Source: Paenibacillus sp. FJAT-26967
Lineage (GTDB): Bacteria; Bacillota; Bacilli; Paenibacillales; NBRC-103111
Length of the DNA stretch: 64,000 nucleotides
Assembly: GCF_001541095.1 (NCBI RefSeq)
Contig: NZ_LMXH01000003.1
Coordinates: 248,001 to 312,000 of the forward strand
Direction: 5' to 3'
Shown: piece by piece, positions 1 through 9,130 of the stretch
Layout: every line of letters starts with the position of its first letter
How positions within the stretch are numbered: the stretch's first letter is position 1
Made by a program: the position numbers and the translations under genes
The notes under the pieces: model-generated
Database searches by the model: none
Seen by the model: only the letters and a program-made list of their open reading frames with translations
What the model was told of the DNA's origin: nothing

Positions 1-336
1 CAGAAGGACGAACACAATGTTGTGCGGGTAAACGGAGGCAAAGCAGGAATCCGGTATTCCGTTCATTACGGGAGAAAGCTGTTCGGTAAATTCAAGACAG
101 CGCGGATTCAGTTGTTCTGTGAAATTCCGGTACCCCAGGAAGCGCTCTGTTATGTGAAAAAAGAAGGCGCTCCCCCGTCCGGCAGACAAGATGGCACGGC
201 CTATCCGTTCCGGCGGGACTTTGACGCAGGCAGCCAGTCGCTGCCCGAGATCGAGATCGGCAGGAACGATTATCTCCGGCTTTTTCTGACTGATCCTTCC
301 CGTTACGGGGAGATTTTCGAATTAATTCAAGAATAG
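1..336 (+). CDS. C-terminal end of an unrecognised protein (5' truncated)
   Basis: The reading frame is open from base 1 to a TAG at 334-336, so about 111 C-terminal residues of a longer protein are present. An internal GTG at 22 has no ribosome site, so it is not taken as the start. The sequence is mixed basic and hydrophobic, with no signal peptide, membrane segment or motif I recognise. It ends 11 bases before the GTPase gene, which has its own AGGAGG. That spacing suggests one operon with the GTPase and its partner protein. No function is assigned. Confidence 0.6.
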   Translation, partial: QKDEHNVVRVNGGKAGIRYSVHYGRKLFGKFKTARIQLFCEIPVPQEALCYVKKEGAPPSGRQDGTAYPFRRDFDAGSQSLPEIEIGRNDYLRLFLTDPSRYGEIFELIQE

Positions 337-347
337 GAGGGGCGCAT

Positions 348-1613
348 ATGCTAGGGTATCTGAAAAGTCTGTTCGAGAAAAAGCCGCCCGAAAAAGAGCG
401 GCCTCCATTTTATAGCATCGTATGCCCTTACTGCTTCAGTAAGTTTGAGCCTGAGGAGGTTGTTTTCCGGGCGGCTCACGTTAAAGATACGGATGATGAT
501 TTCATGCTGCAGGAAGATGCGAAGCTGAACAATTGGCGGCGTAAATTCAACCTGTCCGAGAACGATATGGAGGCGGTTATTAGTCCTTCTTCCATCCCGG
601 ATGAACACAAGTCATACATCCAGAATGTGCTGGTTGCCGTGACCGACCGATACGGGGAGACGACAAGGCGCCGCCTGTGCCCGAATTGTCACAATGAGCT
701 GCCGATTTCGGCCGGCAAGGTGCCAAGCAATATTATTTCGATCGTCGGAGCGTCCCAGGTCGGAAAGTCGGTATACATGACATCGCTGATCCATACGCTC
801 CAGCATACGACAGCTTCTAACTTTAATGCCGCCTGTATGCCGCTCAGTGCCGAGATCAGCCGCAAATTCCGGCAGTATTATCACGAACCGATTTTCGAGC
901 GGGGCAGTATGCTCCAGTCGACGAATCCGAATGAGCAGCAGGAGCCGTTTATTTTTCAGTTCGTGTTTAAAGATGAACGGGAAGCGCCGCTGACGATTGT
1001 ATTCTTCGATGTGGCCGGTGAAGGAATGGTCCAGCGGGAATACCTCGATATTTATGCGTCGCACATTAAAAATTCATCGGGAGTCTTGTTCCTGGTCGAT
1101 CCGCTGCAGATCCGCAGCATCCGGGACAAAATTCAGATTAATGTAGGCGGAGAACAGGGAGAATTCGCTAACCGCTACGACGAGCCCCGTGAAGTCGTGA
1201 TTTCCCTGTTTGAGAATTTCATCGCCCATCAGCAGAACAGCAAGACCGATATCCCGACGGCCATCGTCTTGACCAAGAGTGATATGCTTCAATATTTGAA
1301 AGAAGAAGACAGCGAATATATTCAGCCTAACAGCAACGTGTTCCGCAACGTCGTTCACCGGGGATTCCTGGATAACACGGAATTCGAGAACATTGACGGC
1401 GAGATCGGCCGCTTTATCGACAAGGTGGACCGGCCGTTCAAGGACGCTGTGGATGTTTATTTCTCCAACACGGCTTATTTCGCCGTCTCGGCGCTGGGCA
1501 CGAATCCTGTGAACAAGCAGGTCAGCGGGGTCATCAATCCGACTCGTGTCGACGAGCCGTTCATTTGGCTGCTGCATAAGCTGGGTTACATAGCGAGGAG
1601 AGATGCGACGTGA
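348..1613 (+). CDS. Zinc-ribbon P-loop GTPase (TRAFAC-like)
   Basis: This 421-residue protein has a split zinc-binding pair, CPYC at 26-29 and CPNC at 111-114. A P-loop GASQVGKS follows at 134-141, then a DVAG switch-like motif at 221-224 and a G4-like TKSD at 309-312. The order P-loop, DxxG, TKxD marks a GTPase rather than an ATPase. Start: ATG behind AGGAGGGG. Its stop overlaps the GTG of the next gene, so the two are probably made together. Bacteria carry GTPases of this kind next to large GTPase-associated proteins, proposed to be conflict or signalling systems. The fold call is firm; the biological role is inference. Confidence 0.7.
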   Translation: MLGYLKSLFEKKPPEKERPPFYSIVCPYCFSKFEPEEVVFRAAHVKDTDDDFMLQEDAKLNNWRRKFNLSENDMEAVISPSSIPDEHKSYIQNVLVAVTDRYGETTRRRLCPNCHNELPISAGKVPSNIISIVGASQVGKSVYMTSLIHTLQHTTASNFNAACMPLSAEISRKFRQYYHEPIFERGSMLQSTNPNEQQEPFIFQFVFKDEREAPLTIVFFDVAGEGMVQREYLDIYASHIKNSSGVLFLVDPLQIRSIRDKIQINVGGEQGEFANRYDEPREVVISLFENFIAHQQNSKTDIPTAIVLTKSDMLQYLKEEDSEYIQPNSNVFRNVVHRGFLDNTEFENIDGEIGRFIDKVDRPFKDAVDVYFSNTAYFAVSALGTNPVNKQVSGVINPTRVDEPFIWLLHKLGYIARRDAT

Positions 1614-4600
1614 CCGGGAGAAAATTACAGCAGCAGCTGTTTACACGCGACCGGGAAGGCATCTTCCGGACGAGCGAAGGGTTTGATACGGTAGCCAAGT
1701 CCCCGGGACTGGACGGTTCTTTTATCAAATCGGCGCTGCATCCTTATTGTGTTTATAAACCGCCGCAGGAGCTGCTGGAGCGGGGAGAAGAGAACAGCAG
1801 CCTGTACCCGGAATCGCTGGTGTCCTATCAGGCGGAGAACGGGGATCTGGTCATCGGGCGCAGCGTTTATGTGGCGACGGACTTTACCGGCCAGCGGAGC
1901 GCATCGTTTACGCACCAGTTCGTAGTCCCGAAGGAGAGCAAAGAGGCGTTCATCCGGGAGCCGCGGCGTATTTTCGGTATCCAGGCATTCCGGAGCCGTT
2001 ACGATATCCGGGAAGGCAAGTCGGTGCCGGAGCTGGAATTGGATGAGCTCGCTTATGACGGCACGATTCATGCGAATGGGGAGAAGGAACTGCTGGAAGA
2101 GCTGGACATCGGCCGCGAGTTGTTCCGTCAGCTGGTATATGCCGTGCTGTCGGCGGCAGCCGGGAAGAAGAAGGTGTACATAGCCCTGGATACCAGTGTA
2201 TCCCGCAGCGGGGAGTATGCCGGACGGCTGCTTGAAATCATCTACCGCTGCCTGCCTTATGCGGCTCGCCGTCTGCTTGGCTTCATGACGTTCAACAGCG
2301 AACCGGAGGCCAAGCAGAACCTGCATGTGGTCTTCACGGAAAAGGGCAGCATCCGTCTGCCGGACCGCCGCCTGGAGAAGGACTATGTCTTTGATTTTCC
2401 GAACGCGCGGTTTATGAATACGGAACTGCCTGCCCAGGAGCTGGCTTATCTGGACTTCGTATGGGAACACCGGAGTGAACCGAGGCAGCTGCAAGGGCTG
2501 CTGGACTTCTGCGACGAGGCGCTCGCGGGTATGGATGCGGGCACGTCGCTTAGCCCTGCCGCCTATTCGAAGCTGTGTACGCTGCATGATATCGAGCAGG
2601 GGAACGAGAAGAAGTACGAAGGCGAGCGTGCCGCGACGATGAATGCGATCCTGTCGTTCCTCAGCGCGGATACAGTCCCGCTCAAGCCGCGGCTTAATCA
2701 GTTGTTCCTGCGTCTGCTGAGCAGGGAAGCATCGGACCGGCACAGCATGCTTGCGGCCGAGTACCTGGAGGCGGTCATCCGTTACGAGAAGATCGCCGAC
2801 ACCTCCGCCAGGACGCTTCTTGTACGCTGCCTGGGGATCTTCATCTCCAGAGCCGCGGCTGCGGTAAGCAGCGGGGGCACGGATGGAAGCGTACCGCTGC
2901 TGGATCTGCTGGCGAAGCACCCGGGTGTCTTCAGCGCGGTACTGCGCGAGGTGCTGCAGGGCCAGCCGCAGATCGCGGAGAACTACGTCCGCGTGCGGAT
3001 GAAGCGGGTCTCATCGGTACAGGATTTCACGGATGAGATCAGCTTCTGGCTTGCGGCCGGCGAGTCTTTGGCGACGGGGGAATTCTTCCTTCAAGAGGCC
3101 TATGAGCCTATGAAGCGGATTATGCGCGGAGATGTCCGCAAGAAGATCGGCCAGGCCAAGCTGCTTGCCGGATATTTCGACGGCTTATCCCGCAGCGGGA
3201 AGCAGGCCGGATCTGGCGCGGCACCGGGACCTGGAGGAGGGCAGTCCAGACCGGACGCCTCCCGCCAGTCGCCGCTTGCCGCCTTCAGCCGCTGGATGAA
3301 GCTGGCGGTGCAGCTGGAGCTGCTGGATGATCTCCAGCCTGCGCAGCTCGGCAGGGAGGATCTGAGCGGCCTCGGCTTCCTGCTGGAGCCGCTGAGTCCG
3401 GATCTGCGGCGGCATGCGGGTGCCCGCCAGAACGGCGCGCTTCGCGTCCTGCTGCCGCTCTACAAAGCGCTTGCGCGAAGCGGAGAGGACCAGCGTGAAG
3501 CGGAGGAAGAGCTCGGGCATCTGGACACGGTCGATCTCGACCGCGTGCAGGGCCTGCTCCGTAAGCTGCTGCAGACGCAGCTTGCGTCCGCTTCCTTCGG
3601 CCACATCGCGACAGCGTTCTACCGCCCCGGTAACGGCACAGGGGGGCAGGATCTCAGCTATCAGCCTGCCTATGACTATGAAGGCATGCTGAATTATATC
3701 GCTGATCATACGCAGGGTACCGAGACGCTGTATGATTTCCTGCTCTGGTCGGCGGACGACAGCCGTTTCCTGGCTGCGCAGACGCAGACTGCTGCCGGGG
3801 AGCGGGGGATTCATCCGCATTATAAGGCGGCCGTCAGCCGTACGTTCGATGTCCATGCGCCGCAGGCTTTCAAGAATAAAGTGCTGGCCCGCAGGCTGCT
3901 TGCCGTGAATAACGGCACGTTCCGCACTTTATTCGAGACCATTAAGCTGCGGCAATCGGGCAAGCTCGCCCGGATCTGGGCGAAGAACAAACGCAGAAAC
4001 ATTCTGCGCGGATCGATTCTGCTGGTTCTGCTCGTTGCGGTAACGGCGCTCATCTGGAAGCCGGTCGCCGCATGGCTGACGCCGCCTCCTGTCCTTGTCA
4101 TCGAAGCGCCGGAGAAAGCCGGGCAACAGACCGTCTCCGTTAAGATGAGTCTGCAGGAGCCGGATGAAGAAACGAAATTATACGTGAATGATAAAGAAGT
4201 GGGCAAAGGAACGGCGCAAGCCGAGGTTCCGCTGAGCGAAGGCCCGAATGAAGTGGTATTCAAGGCGGTGAACGCCGGCGGCAAAGAGTCCGGGATCGTC
4301 CGCAAGACGATTACGCTTGTTGCGGCTCCTCTCCTTAAAGTGGAGCCGCTGCCCGCTTCTGTGCGCACAAGCTCAGTCGTTGTTGCGGTCAAGGCGGAAG
4401 ATTCTACCGACCCGAGTCCGGAAATTCTGATCAACGGGCAGTCAGTCGGCTTTGGCAGCGTATCGAGAACGGTCGAGCTTAATCCCGGCGAGAACGAGAT
4501 TGAGATTACCGCCAAAAACAAATACGGCCGCATAAGTGAGCCGATGCTCTATAAAGTGAAAGCACCCGGCAGCGGAAGTAAAAAAGCTGACAGTAATGCT

Positions 4601-4705
4601 GCGGGCACATCAGGTAGTACAGCGGGTACAGCTGGTAATGCTGGGAACGCAGCCGGTAATGGGGCAGGCAACGTAAACTCAAATTCAGAGTTGAATACCC
4701 GGTAA
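1610..4705 (+). CDS. Large GTPase-associated protein with one membrane segment and Ig-like domains
   Basis: The 1031-residue protein starts at a GTG overlapping the stop of the GTPase gene, with GGAGAG upstream. Residues 1 to about 790 are soluble and contain an N-terminal region resembling GTPase-associated protein 1 (GAP1-N type) domains, then a long helical part. A single hydrophobic stretch at about 800-824 should cross the membrane. Two beta-rich repeats follow at about 830-985, resembling bacterial Ig-like modules. The last 40 residues are a Gly/Ala/Asn/Thr-rich tail. The layout suggests a cytoplasmic GTPase-binding part coupled to an external sensor. The GAP1 assignment is from memory of the family and needs a profile search. 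Confidence 0.6.
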   Translation: MTGRKLQQQLFTRDREGIFRTSEGFDTVAKSPGLDGSFIKSALHPYCVYKPPQELLERGEENSSLYPESLVSYQAENGDLVIGRSVYVATDFTGQRSASFTHQFVVPKESKEAFIREPRRIFGIQAFRSRYDIREGKSVPELELDELAYDGTIHANGEKELLEELDIGRELFRQLVYAVLSAAAGKKKVYIALDTSVSRSGEYAGRLLEIIYRCLPYAARRLLGFMTFNSEPEAKQNLHVVFTEKGSIRLPDRRLEKDYVFDFPNARFMNTELPAQELAYLDFVWEHRSEPRQLQGLLDFCDEALAGMDAGTSLSPAAYSKLCTLHDIEQGNEKKYEGERAATMNAILSFLSADTVPLKPRLNQLFLRLLSREASDRHSMLAAEYLEAVIRYEKIADTSARTLLVRCLGIFISRAAAAVSSGGTDGSVPLLDLLAKHPGVFSAVLREVLQGQPQIAENYVRVRMKRVSSVQDFTDEISFWLAAGESLATGEFFLQEAYEPMKRIMRGDVRKKIGQAKLLAGYFDGLSRSGKQAGSGAAPGPGGGQSRPDASRQSPLAAFSRWMKLAVQLELLDDLQPAQLGREDLSGLGFLLEPLSPDLRRHAGARQNGALRVLLPLYKALARSGEDQREAEEELGHLDTVDLDRVQGLLRKLLQTQLASASFGHIATAFYRPGNGTGGQDLSYQPAYDYEGMLNYIADHTQGTETLYDFLLWSADDSRFLAAQTQTAAGERGIHPHYKAAVSRTFDVHAPQAFKNKVLARRLLAVNNGTFRTLFETIKLRQSGKLARIWAKNKRRNILRGSILLVLLVAVTALIWKPVAAWLTPPPVLVIEAPEKAGQQTVSVKMSLQEPDEETKLYVNDKEVGKGTAQAEVPLSEGPNEVVFKAVNAGGKESGIVRKTITLVAAPLLKVEPLPASVRTSSVVVAVKAEDSTDPSPEILINGQSVGFGSVSRTVELNPGENEIEITAKNKYGRISEPMLYKVKAPGSGSKKADSNAAGTSGSTAGTAGNAGNAAGNGAGNVNSNSELNTR

Positions 4706-4900
4706 AACGGGCGCAATAAGGATAGATTACAAAGATGACCATGCTGGAATGCGCATAATCTAAAGGGGTGATACCAGGATTATACAGATAAATGGAAAAA
4801 ATCGTTCATTCAACTTATCTGGCATGTCTAAAAGAATCTTCAAACGGCGTTTACAAGTCCGGTGGACATGCGGAGTGAGAACGGCCAGAAAATGAACAAG

Positions 4901-4952
4901 AAGCGGATGCTGATGCCGGAGGACGACCCGGCAGCTTGCATCCGCTTTTTTT
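4901..4952 (+). terminator. Rho-independent terminator
   Basis: A perfect 10-base-pair stem (4901-4910 with 4938-4947) is followed by a run of T to 4952. It lies 196 bases after the large GTPase-associated gene. The rest of 4706-5144 shows no convincing gene: the only ATG frames are under 30 codons and lack ribosome sites. Confidence 0.85.
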
Positions 4953-5144
4953 ACATGAAGTGATGATCCAGGGAGGCATGAACGTGATTCTTTAAACGAT
5001 TACAATACCCTGCAAACTCTTGATACGCTGTTGTACTCTATATGCGTCTGCACGTTCACTTCTGTCTGTGAATGGCTAAACCTTCTGGGGCGCCCGCTGA
5101 CCAACGTTCATCTTGTCACCTTCCAGTCTCCAGATCCCCTCATG

Positions 5145-6011
5145 TTACAGGTCATACCCGTCCGTCCGCAGCTTCCGCTCCTTCCTGACTTCCTCAAGCG
5201 GTATCGCATTAGGATCGACCATCCCCGTAAACTGATCCTCGCAAGTTAAATCCACAAGTGCCGTTTTTCGCTGTCCATCCTTGTAGTAAACCAGCTCCAC
5301 AGTTTCTTTACTTCCTGCACAGCGGCAAAGCGCTTTTACAAACTCCGAGTAGGTGGGAACAGGCATCTTTCCCAGATGAGTCACAATGATCCCGTCTGGG
5401 AGGCCGGCTCTATGTGCAGGCCCGCCGGGATATACCTTCTTGATGTAATTGCCGCCCAAGCCGGCAGCGGTCAAATTCTGCTCTTTCAGCTGCCCGCAAG
5501 ACGCCGTATAGTTCAGCACACCGAGCCGGGGATAGCCGAAAATCGAATTCCGGAGATCCAGCCCGAGTTCGATCGTATTTTGCAGATGAAAAAGCGACTG
5601 TCTCCAGCCAAGCTCCGTACATTCCTTCACCCACTGCATCATCTCATCCTCCGTAAATCCGTCGACCGTAACTGTCACTTTGGTTAAGCCATTGAAGTGC
5701 TCAAACGAAAAAGCAGTATTCAGCTTATACTCCCAGAGGGTTCCATCCGGAAAAATAGAAGAATACTGCTCCTCAAAAGTAATCAGCCGCAGCCGGATGC
5801 ATGCGGTGCACACTGCCCGATTCGTCAATTCCCCGATCACAAGAGTCATTTCATCGCCTTCCGAGATTTCCGGCGAGGTCCCTGAATAAGTTGCGATATC
5901 GCTCAGGAAATGGTTCCAGCCTTCCGCAGTTGCTATGTACCACCAAGCCTTCTCGACAGGGCCATCGATGTAAACTGAGTTTACTGTTCGTCCGAGTTCG
6001 GAGCTTCCCAC
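5145..6011 (-). CDS. SRPBCC (START-like) domain fused to a PDZ domain
   Basis: This 288-residue protein starts at a GTG with AAGGGGG seven bases upstream. Residues 1-150 look like an SRPBCC/AHSA1 ligand-binding domain, with the typical early VEKAWWYIAT-type helix and an amphipathic C-terminal helix around WRQSLFHLQN. Residues about 185-265 look like a PDZ domain, including a YPGGPAHRAGL carboxylate-binding loop. There is no signal peptide, so it should be cytoplasmic. A paralogue with the same two-domain order lies at 46911-47813 inside the biosynthetic region. The gene is divergent from the glycosyltransferase gene. The partner or ligand is unknown; a binding or chaperone role for an intermediate or a C-terminal peptide is inference. 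Confidence 0.6.
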   Translation of the reverse strand: MGSSELGRTVNSVYIDGPVEKAWWYIATAEGWNHFLSDIATYSGTSPEISEGDEMTLVIGELTNRAVCTACIRLRLITFEEQYSSIFPDGTLWEYKLNTAFSFEHFNGLTKVTVTVDGFTEDEMMQWVKECTELGWRQSLFHLQNTIELGLDLRNSIFGYPRLGVLNYTASCGQLKEQNLTAAGLGGNYIKKVYPGGPAHRAGLPDGIIVTHLGKMPVPTYSEFVKALCRCAGSKETVELVYYKDGQRKTALVDLTCEDQFTGMVDPNAIPLEEVRKERKLRTDGYDL

Positions 6012-6103
6012 CTGAAATCCCCCTTTGCAGGTTCTGCCTTTGTTCTTAGCATAGGGAGTTTTGCGAACAAATGATCGTGTTTTTGTGTCCGGTTTGAAGA
6101 TGG

Positions 6104-6140
6104 AAAAGCCGAGCGCCTGCCGCAGCCGTCAGTCTATAAT
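6104..6140 (+). promoter_or_regulatory. Regulon promoter, copy 1
   Basis: AAAAGCCGAG (6104-6113), 21 bases, then TATAAT (6135-6140), 44 bases before the glycosyltransferase gene. The same box and spacing recur before seven other units in this window. There is no canonical -35 hexamer, so the box is probably an activator site or replaces the -35. Confidence 0.7.
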
Positions 6141-6183
6141 GCTCTAAACAGACGGACTTTAGTGTCTACTACACTGTTCAGAG

Positions 6184-7128
6184 GTGATTGCTATTACGGA
6201 AATAAGTGTGATTCTGCCTGTTCACAACCAGGCTTATCCGTTATCCCTGACACTCGGCGGCTTTGCAAGGCAGACGATTTCCTCTGTATCCTTCCGTCTT
6301 ATTATTGTCGATGACGGATCGGAGGAGCCGGTCGGAGCGGTTGCGGAGGCCTACAACGGACAGCTCCGCATCACGTATATCCGGATTCCGAAGAGCGGGA
6401 GAGCTGCCGCAAGAAATGCAGGTGTGGAGCTGGTCGATGAGGGACTTGTTATTTTCTGCGATGCGGACCGGATACCAAGACCGGGATTCATCGAAGGGCA
6501 TGTGAAGGCTCATGGACAGGCTCATGGACAGACTGGTGGACAGACTCATGGGCAACAAGGAGAGCGTCTGAGCGTAGGGCAGGTCCGTGAGCTGTACATA
6601 CCAGATCCGCAGCACAAAAGAGACCTGGTTCTGCAGCGCTTCGAACAGGGGAAATACGACCGCATCCCTCAATTCTGCCGGCTTGTGTACCGACTGTTCC
6701 GTGATGACGGCTTAACAGATTCGGCCGTAGCCTGGATTGCGGCACTGAGCGGCAACATGGCGATTCCTGCACGGTTATTCCGGCGGCTTGGCGGCTTCGA
6801 TGAGCAGTTCCGGGAATGGGGATTCGAGCATCTGGAATTTGGTTACCGGGCTCATCTGGCCGGAGTTCCATTTGTATATGCCAAAGAGGCGGTTAACGTG
6901 CATGTGGCTCATCCGCGCAGAGGCGCATCCTATGCCGAGTATATCCGGCAGAGTCATGCGTATTTTTACCGCAAACATCCTCATCCAGTCATTGGCCACT
7001 TCCAGTCCTTCATGATGGGCCGGATCAGCAGGCTTCAGCTGGAGGCCGCAGCCGCAACCGGCATTGCGGGAGAAGCCGGGATTGACCATCCGGATGATTA
7101 TGTGCGGATTCTGAATTTCAAGCCATGA
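6184..7128 (+). CDS. GT2-family glycosyltransferase
   Basis: The 314-residue protein has a GT-A fold: VILPVHN at the N-terminus, VDDGSEE near residue 38, and DAD at 93-95 as the metal and nucleotide-sugar site. A C-terminal acceptor half contains GGFDEQF and WGFEHLEFGYR, typical of GT2/GT27-like transferases. A His/Gly/Gln-rich insertion near residues 109-124 comes from four 12-base repeats. It probably adds a sugar to the product or a carrier; the donor is unknown. The annotated GTG sits inside the ribosome site GAGGTGATT, so translation more likely begins at ATT 6193, giving a normal N-terminus. Its stop overlaps an ATG of the next open frame. Confidence 0.8.
   Translation: MIAITEISVILPVHNQAYPLSLTLGGFARQTISSVSFRLIIVDDGSEEPVGAVAEAYNGQLRITYIRIPKSGRAAARNAGVELVDEGLVIFCDADRIPRPGFIEGHVKAHGQAHGQTGGQTHGQQGERLSVGQVRELYIPDPQHKRDLVLQRFEQGKYDRIPQFCRLVYRLFRDDGLTDSAVAWIAALSGNMAIPARLFRRLGGFDEQFREWGFEHLEFGYRAHLAGVPFVYAKEAVNVHVAHPRRGASYAEYIRQSHAYFYRKHPHPVIGHFQSFMMGRISRLQLEAAAATGIAGEAGIDHPDDYVRILNFKP
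6508..6555 (+). repeat. Four in-frame 12-base repeats inside the GT2 gene
   Basis: Units start at 6508, 6520, 6532 and 6544. The first two are identical (GCTCATGGACAG); the others differ at two to four positions. They encode an AHGQ-type linker and can change copy number without a frameshift. Confidence 0.85.
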
Positions 7129-7172
7129 GAACGGACTGCCATTACAGAGGACGAAATGGAGGGAATAATAGA

Positions 7173-8747
7173 ATGTGTGAACGTTCACGGGCCGAGGTTC
7201 GTCATTTCATGCACGAGACGAATCATGAGCTGCAGGGACTGCATACCAACATGATGGACTCTCTCTGGCATGTCATTACGACGGGAGAAATCCGGCATCT
7301 GCACGAGAATGAACGATTTGAGCAAGCCTATCAAGAAGCGCTCGCTTCCCCCGCCCTCGGGAGGGAAGTGCAGGCAGGGCTCGGGGAGATGGAAGATGAC
7401 CGCATCCTCCGGCGCCAGTTCCAGATGCTGAGGAGTGAAATGCTGGAGTACCAGGCTGAGCCGGAGGAGCGCAGGGAAATCACCTCGCTCTGGAACGAGC
7501 TTCACTATATGCACAGTACTTTCAGAGCCAGGGTCGATGGAGCGCTGATGTCGGGGAATACGGTTCTCGTGCTGCTCCGAAGGCTCGAAGACGAGAGGCA
7601 GCGCAAGAAGATCTGGCAGGCTTCCATGGAGGTGGGCGGGCTAGCTGCACCTAAGCTGATCCGGCTGGTCAAGCTGCGCAACCAAATCGCGAGAGATCAC
7701 GGATACCCTCATTATTTTGCGATGAAGCTGGAGACGCAAGGCATCAGTCCAGAGATGCTGAGCGGTGTGATCAGGCAGCTGCGCAGCGGGCTTGAGGCGG
7801 CTTACTGGCAGGTGAAGAGGGAGATGGATGAGGAGACCGCAGCGCGCTTTCGAATTCATAGAAGCGAGCTTCGCTCCTGGCACTATGCCCATCCTTTTGT
7901 CCAATCCGCCCAGAGGCGGGAGCCTTGGGGCCAAGTGGATGTAAACGGACTGCTCCCTCAGCTTACGAAGTGGTTCGATGAACGCGGCCTTGATATTACG
8001 CCTATTCTGGGCCGGGCGGATCTGGCCGAACGGCCGGGCAAGGGTCAGGCCAACTGCTGCCTGAATATCGACAGGGGCGGGGATATACGGGTGTCCTGCA
8101 ACCTTACGCAGGATACGAAAGGGCTGTCCATCCTCCTGCATGAGCTTGGACATGCAATATTTGAGCAGGGCATCGACCCGGAGCTGCCATTCGTGCTGCG
8201 CCAGCCGGCCCACCCTTTCATAAGCGAAGGGATAGCACTCATGCTGGAGAGACTGGCGCTGGAGCCGAGCTGGCAGCGTCAGCTGCAGCTCAGACGATCA
8301 AATGCGCGAAGCCGGAATAAAAGAAACCCGCAGCTGCGCAAGGAACTGCTCATCAAGCTGTACTGGACCCTGACGGTAATTGAATTCGAGAGAGAATTGT
8401 ATACGGACCCGTCCAGGCCGCTTAACCGGTTGTGGTGGGACATCGTCGAAGACGTGCAGGGAATCCAGAGGCCGTGCGACTGGGATTATCCATACTGGGC
8501 CGCCAAGTCCCACCTCTCCACACTTCCCGTGTATTACTACAATTATTTGTATGGGGAAATGGCGGCTTCGCAGTTCCAATTCTCGCTGCAGAAAGAGTTC
8601 GGGCAGTGGCATAGCAGAGAAGCCCTGCAGTATATGACCCGCCAAGTGTTCAAACCGGGCGCTTCCAGTACATGGAACGAGATTATCGCGTCCTGCACAT
8701 CTTGTGACCTGAGTCCCATTTTTCTGATCCAACAGCTTCGCAATTAA
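7173..8747 (+). CDS. M3-like (oligoendopeptidase-type) zinc metallopeptidase
   Basis: This 524-residue protein is mostly helical and carries HELGH at 323-327, with a downstream ISEG whose Glu352 fits the third zinc ligand. That is the gluzincin pattern of peptidase families M2/M3 (PepF-like). The start is the ATG at 7173, with GGAGGG nine bases upstream; an upstream ATG at 7125 lacks a ribosome site. No signal peptide is present, so it acts in the cytoplasm on oligopeptides. Position directly before a 78-residue protein and near four small secreted-peptide genes makes peptide processing possible, but this is inference. Its length is a little under the roughly 600 residues usual for PepF. Confidence 0.75.
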   Translation: MCERSRAEVRHFMHETNHELQGLHTNMMDSLWHVITTGEIRHLHENERFEQAYQEALASPALGREVQAGLGEMEDDRILRRQFQMLRSEMLEYQAEPEERREITSLWNELHYMHSTFRARVDGALMSGNTVLVLLRRLEDERQRKKIWQASMEVGGLAAPKLIRLVKLRNQIARDHGYPHYFAMKLETQGISPEMLSGVIRQLRSGLEAAYWQVKREMDEETAARFRIHRSELRSWHYAHPFVQSAQRREPWGQVDVNGLLPQLTKWFDERGLDITPILGRADLAERPGKGQANCCLNIDRGGDIRVSCNLTQDTKGLSILLHELGHAIFEQGIDPELPFVLRQPAHPFISEGIALMLERLALEPSWQRQLQLRRSNARSRNKRNPQLRKELLIKLYWTLTVIEFERELYTDPSRPLNRLWWDIVEDVQGIQRPCDWDYPYWAAKSHLSTLPVYYYNYLYGEMAASQFQFSLQKEFGQWHSREALQYMTRQVFKPGASSTWNEIIASCTSCDLSPIFLIQQLRN

Positions 8748-8765
8748 AAAGGAGGTATTTTCTGC

Positions 8766-9002
8766 ATGGCAACTATCCATATTCAGAAGAGAACTATTGT
8801 TACCCGGGCGGAGAATAACACGGAGGTACCGAACCCGGCTAACAGTGAAGTGAAGACCTATTTGCTGAGCCCGGAGGAACTTGCTTATTACAGGAATTTA
8901 CCGATGTCGGAGGCGGATAAAGCATTTAAACCGAGTCTGAAGGTGGTGGCTATGGAAAAGAGGGAGGCGGACAGCAGACCAGCTCCTGATCCTGCATCTT
9001 GA
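8766..9002 (+). CDS. Small unrecognised protein, 78 residues
   Basis: The ATG has an excellent AAGGAGG site and lies 18 bases after the peptidase stop, so it is very likely translated. The N-terminal 20 residues are polar and basic, the middle holds a short LLSPEELAYYRNLP helix-like segment, and the C-terminus is charged and Pro-rich. There are no cysteines, no signal peptide and no double-glycine motif. I do not recognise the family. It could be a small regulatory partner or a substrate of the peptidase; neither is shown by the sequence. Confidence 0.6.
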   Translation: MATIHIQKRTIVTRAENNTEVPNPANSEVKTYLLSPEELAYYRNLPMSEADKAFKPSLKVVAMEKREADSRPAPDPAS

Positions 9003-9130
9003 CCGTCTGGGATGCTGAAATTAGGGACTTTTACACGGATAAACTGGGAGGGAATTGAGGAATTGCTCCGATTGAAGCATGCAAATATAGAACATAACGA
9101 ATAATATTTTGGCATAAATTGTTTTAATAA

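Noticed and set aside
1625-2920. 431-codon antisense open frame opposite the large GTPase-associated gene
   Set aside because: It is a GC-skew shadow of a well-supported gene, with no ribosome site and a low-complexity Arg/Gln-rich translation. The same applies to the 415-codon antisense frame at 13183-14430 and other long opposite-strand frames.
4791-4877. 28-codon frame starting at ATG 4791
   Set aside because: No ribosome site at a useful distance, no conserved feature, and it sits in a gap before a terminator.
6040-6075. Regulon promoter on the minus strand for the SRPBCC-PDZ gene
   Set aside because: A TATGCT has AAACACGAT 20 bases upstream, but only six of nine positions match. Spacing is suggestive; the match is too weak to annotate. 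A similar six-of-nine match precedes the minus-strand PhyH gene at 38636-38672.
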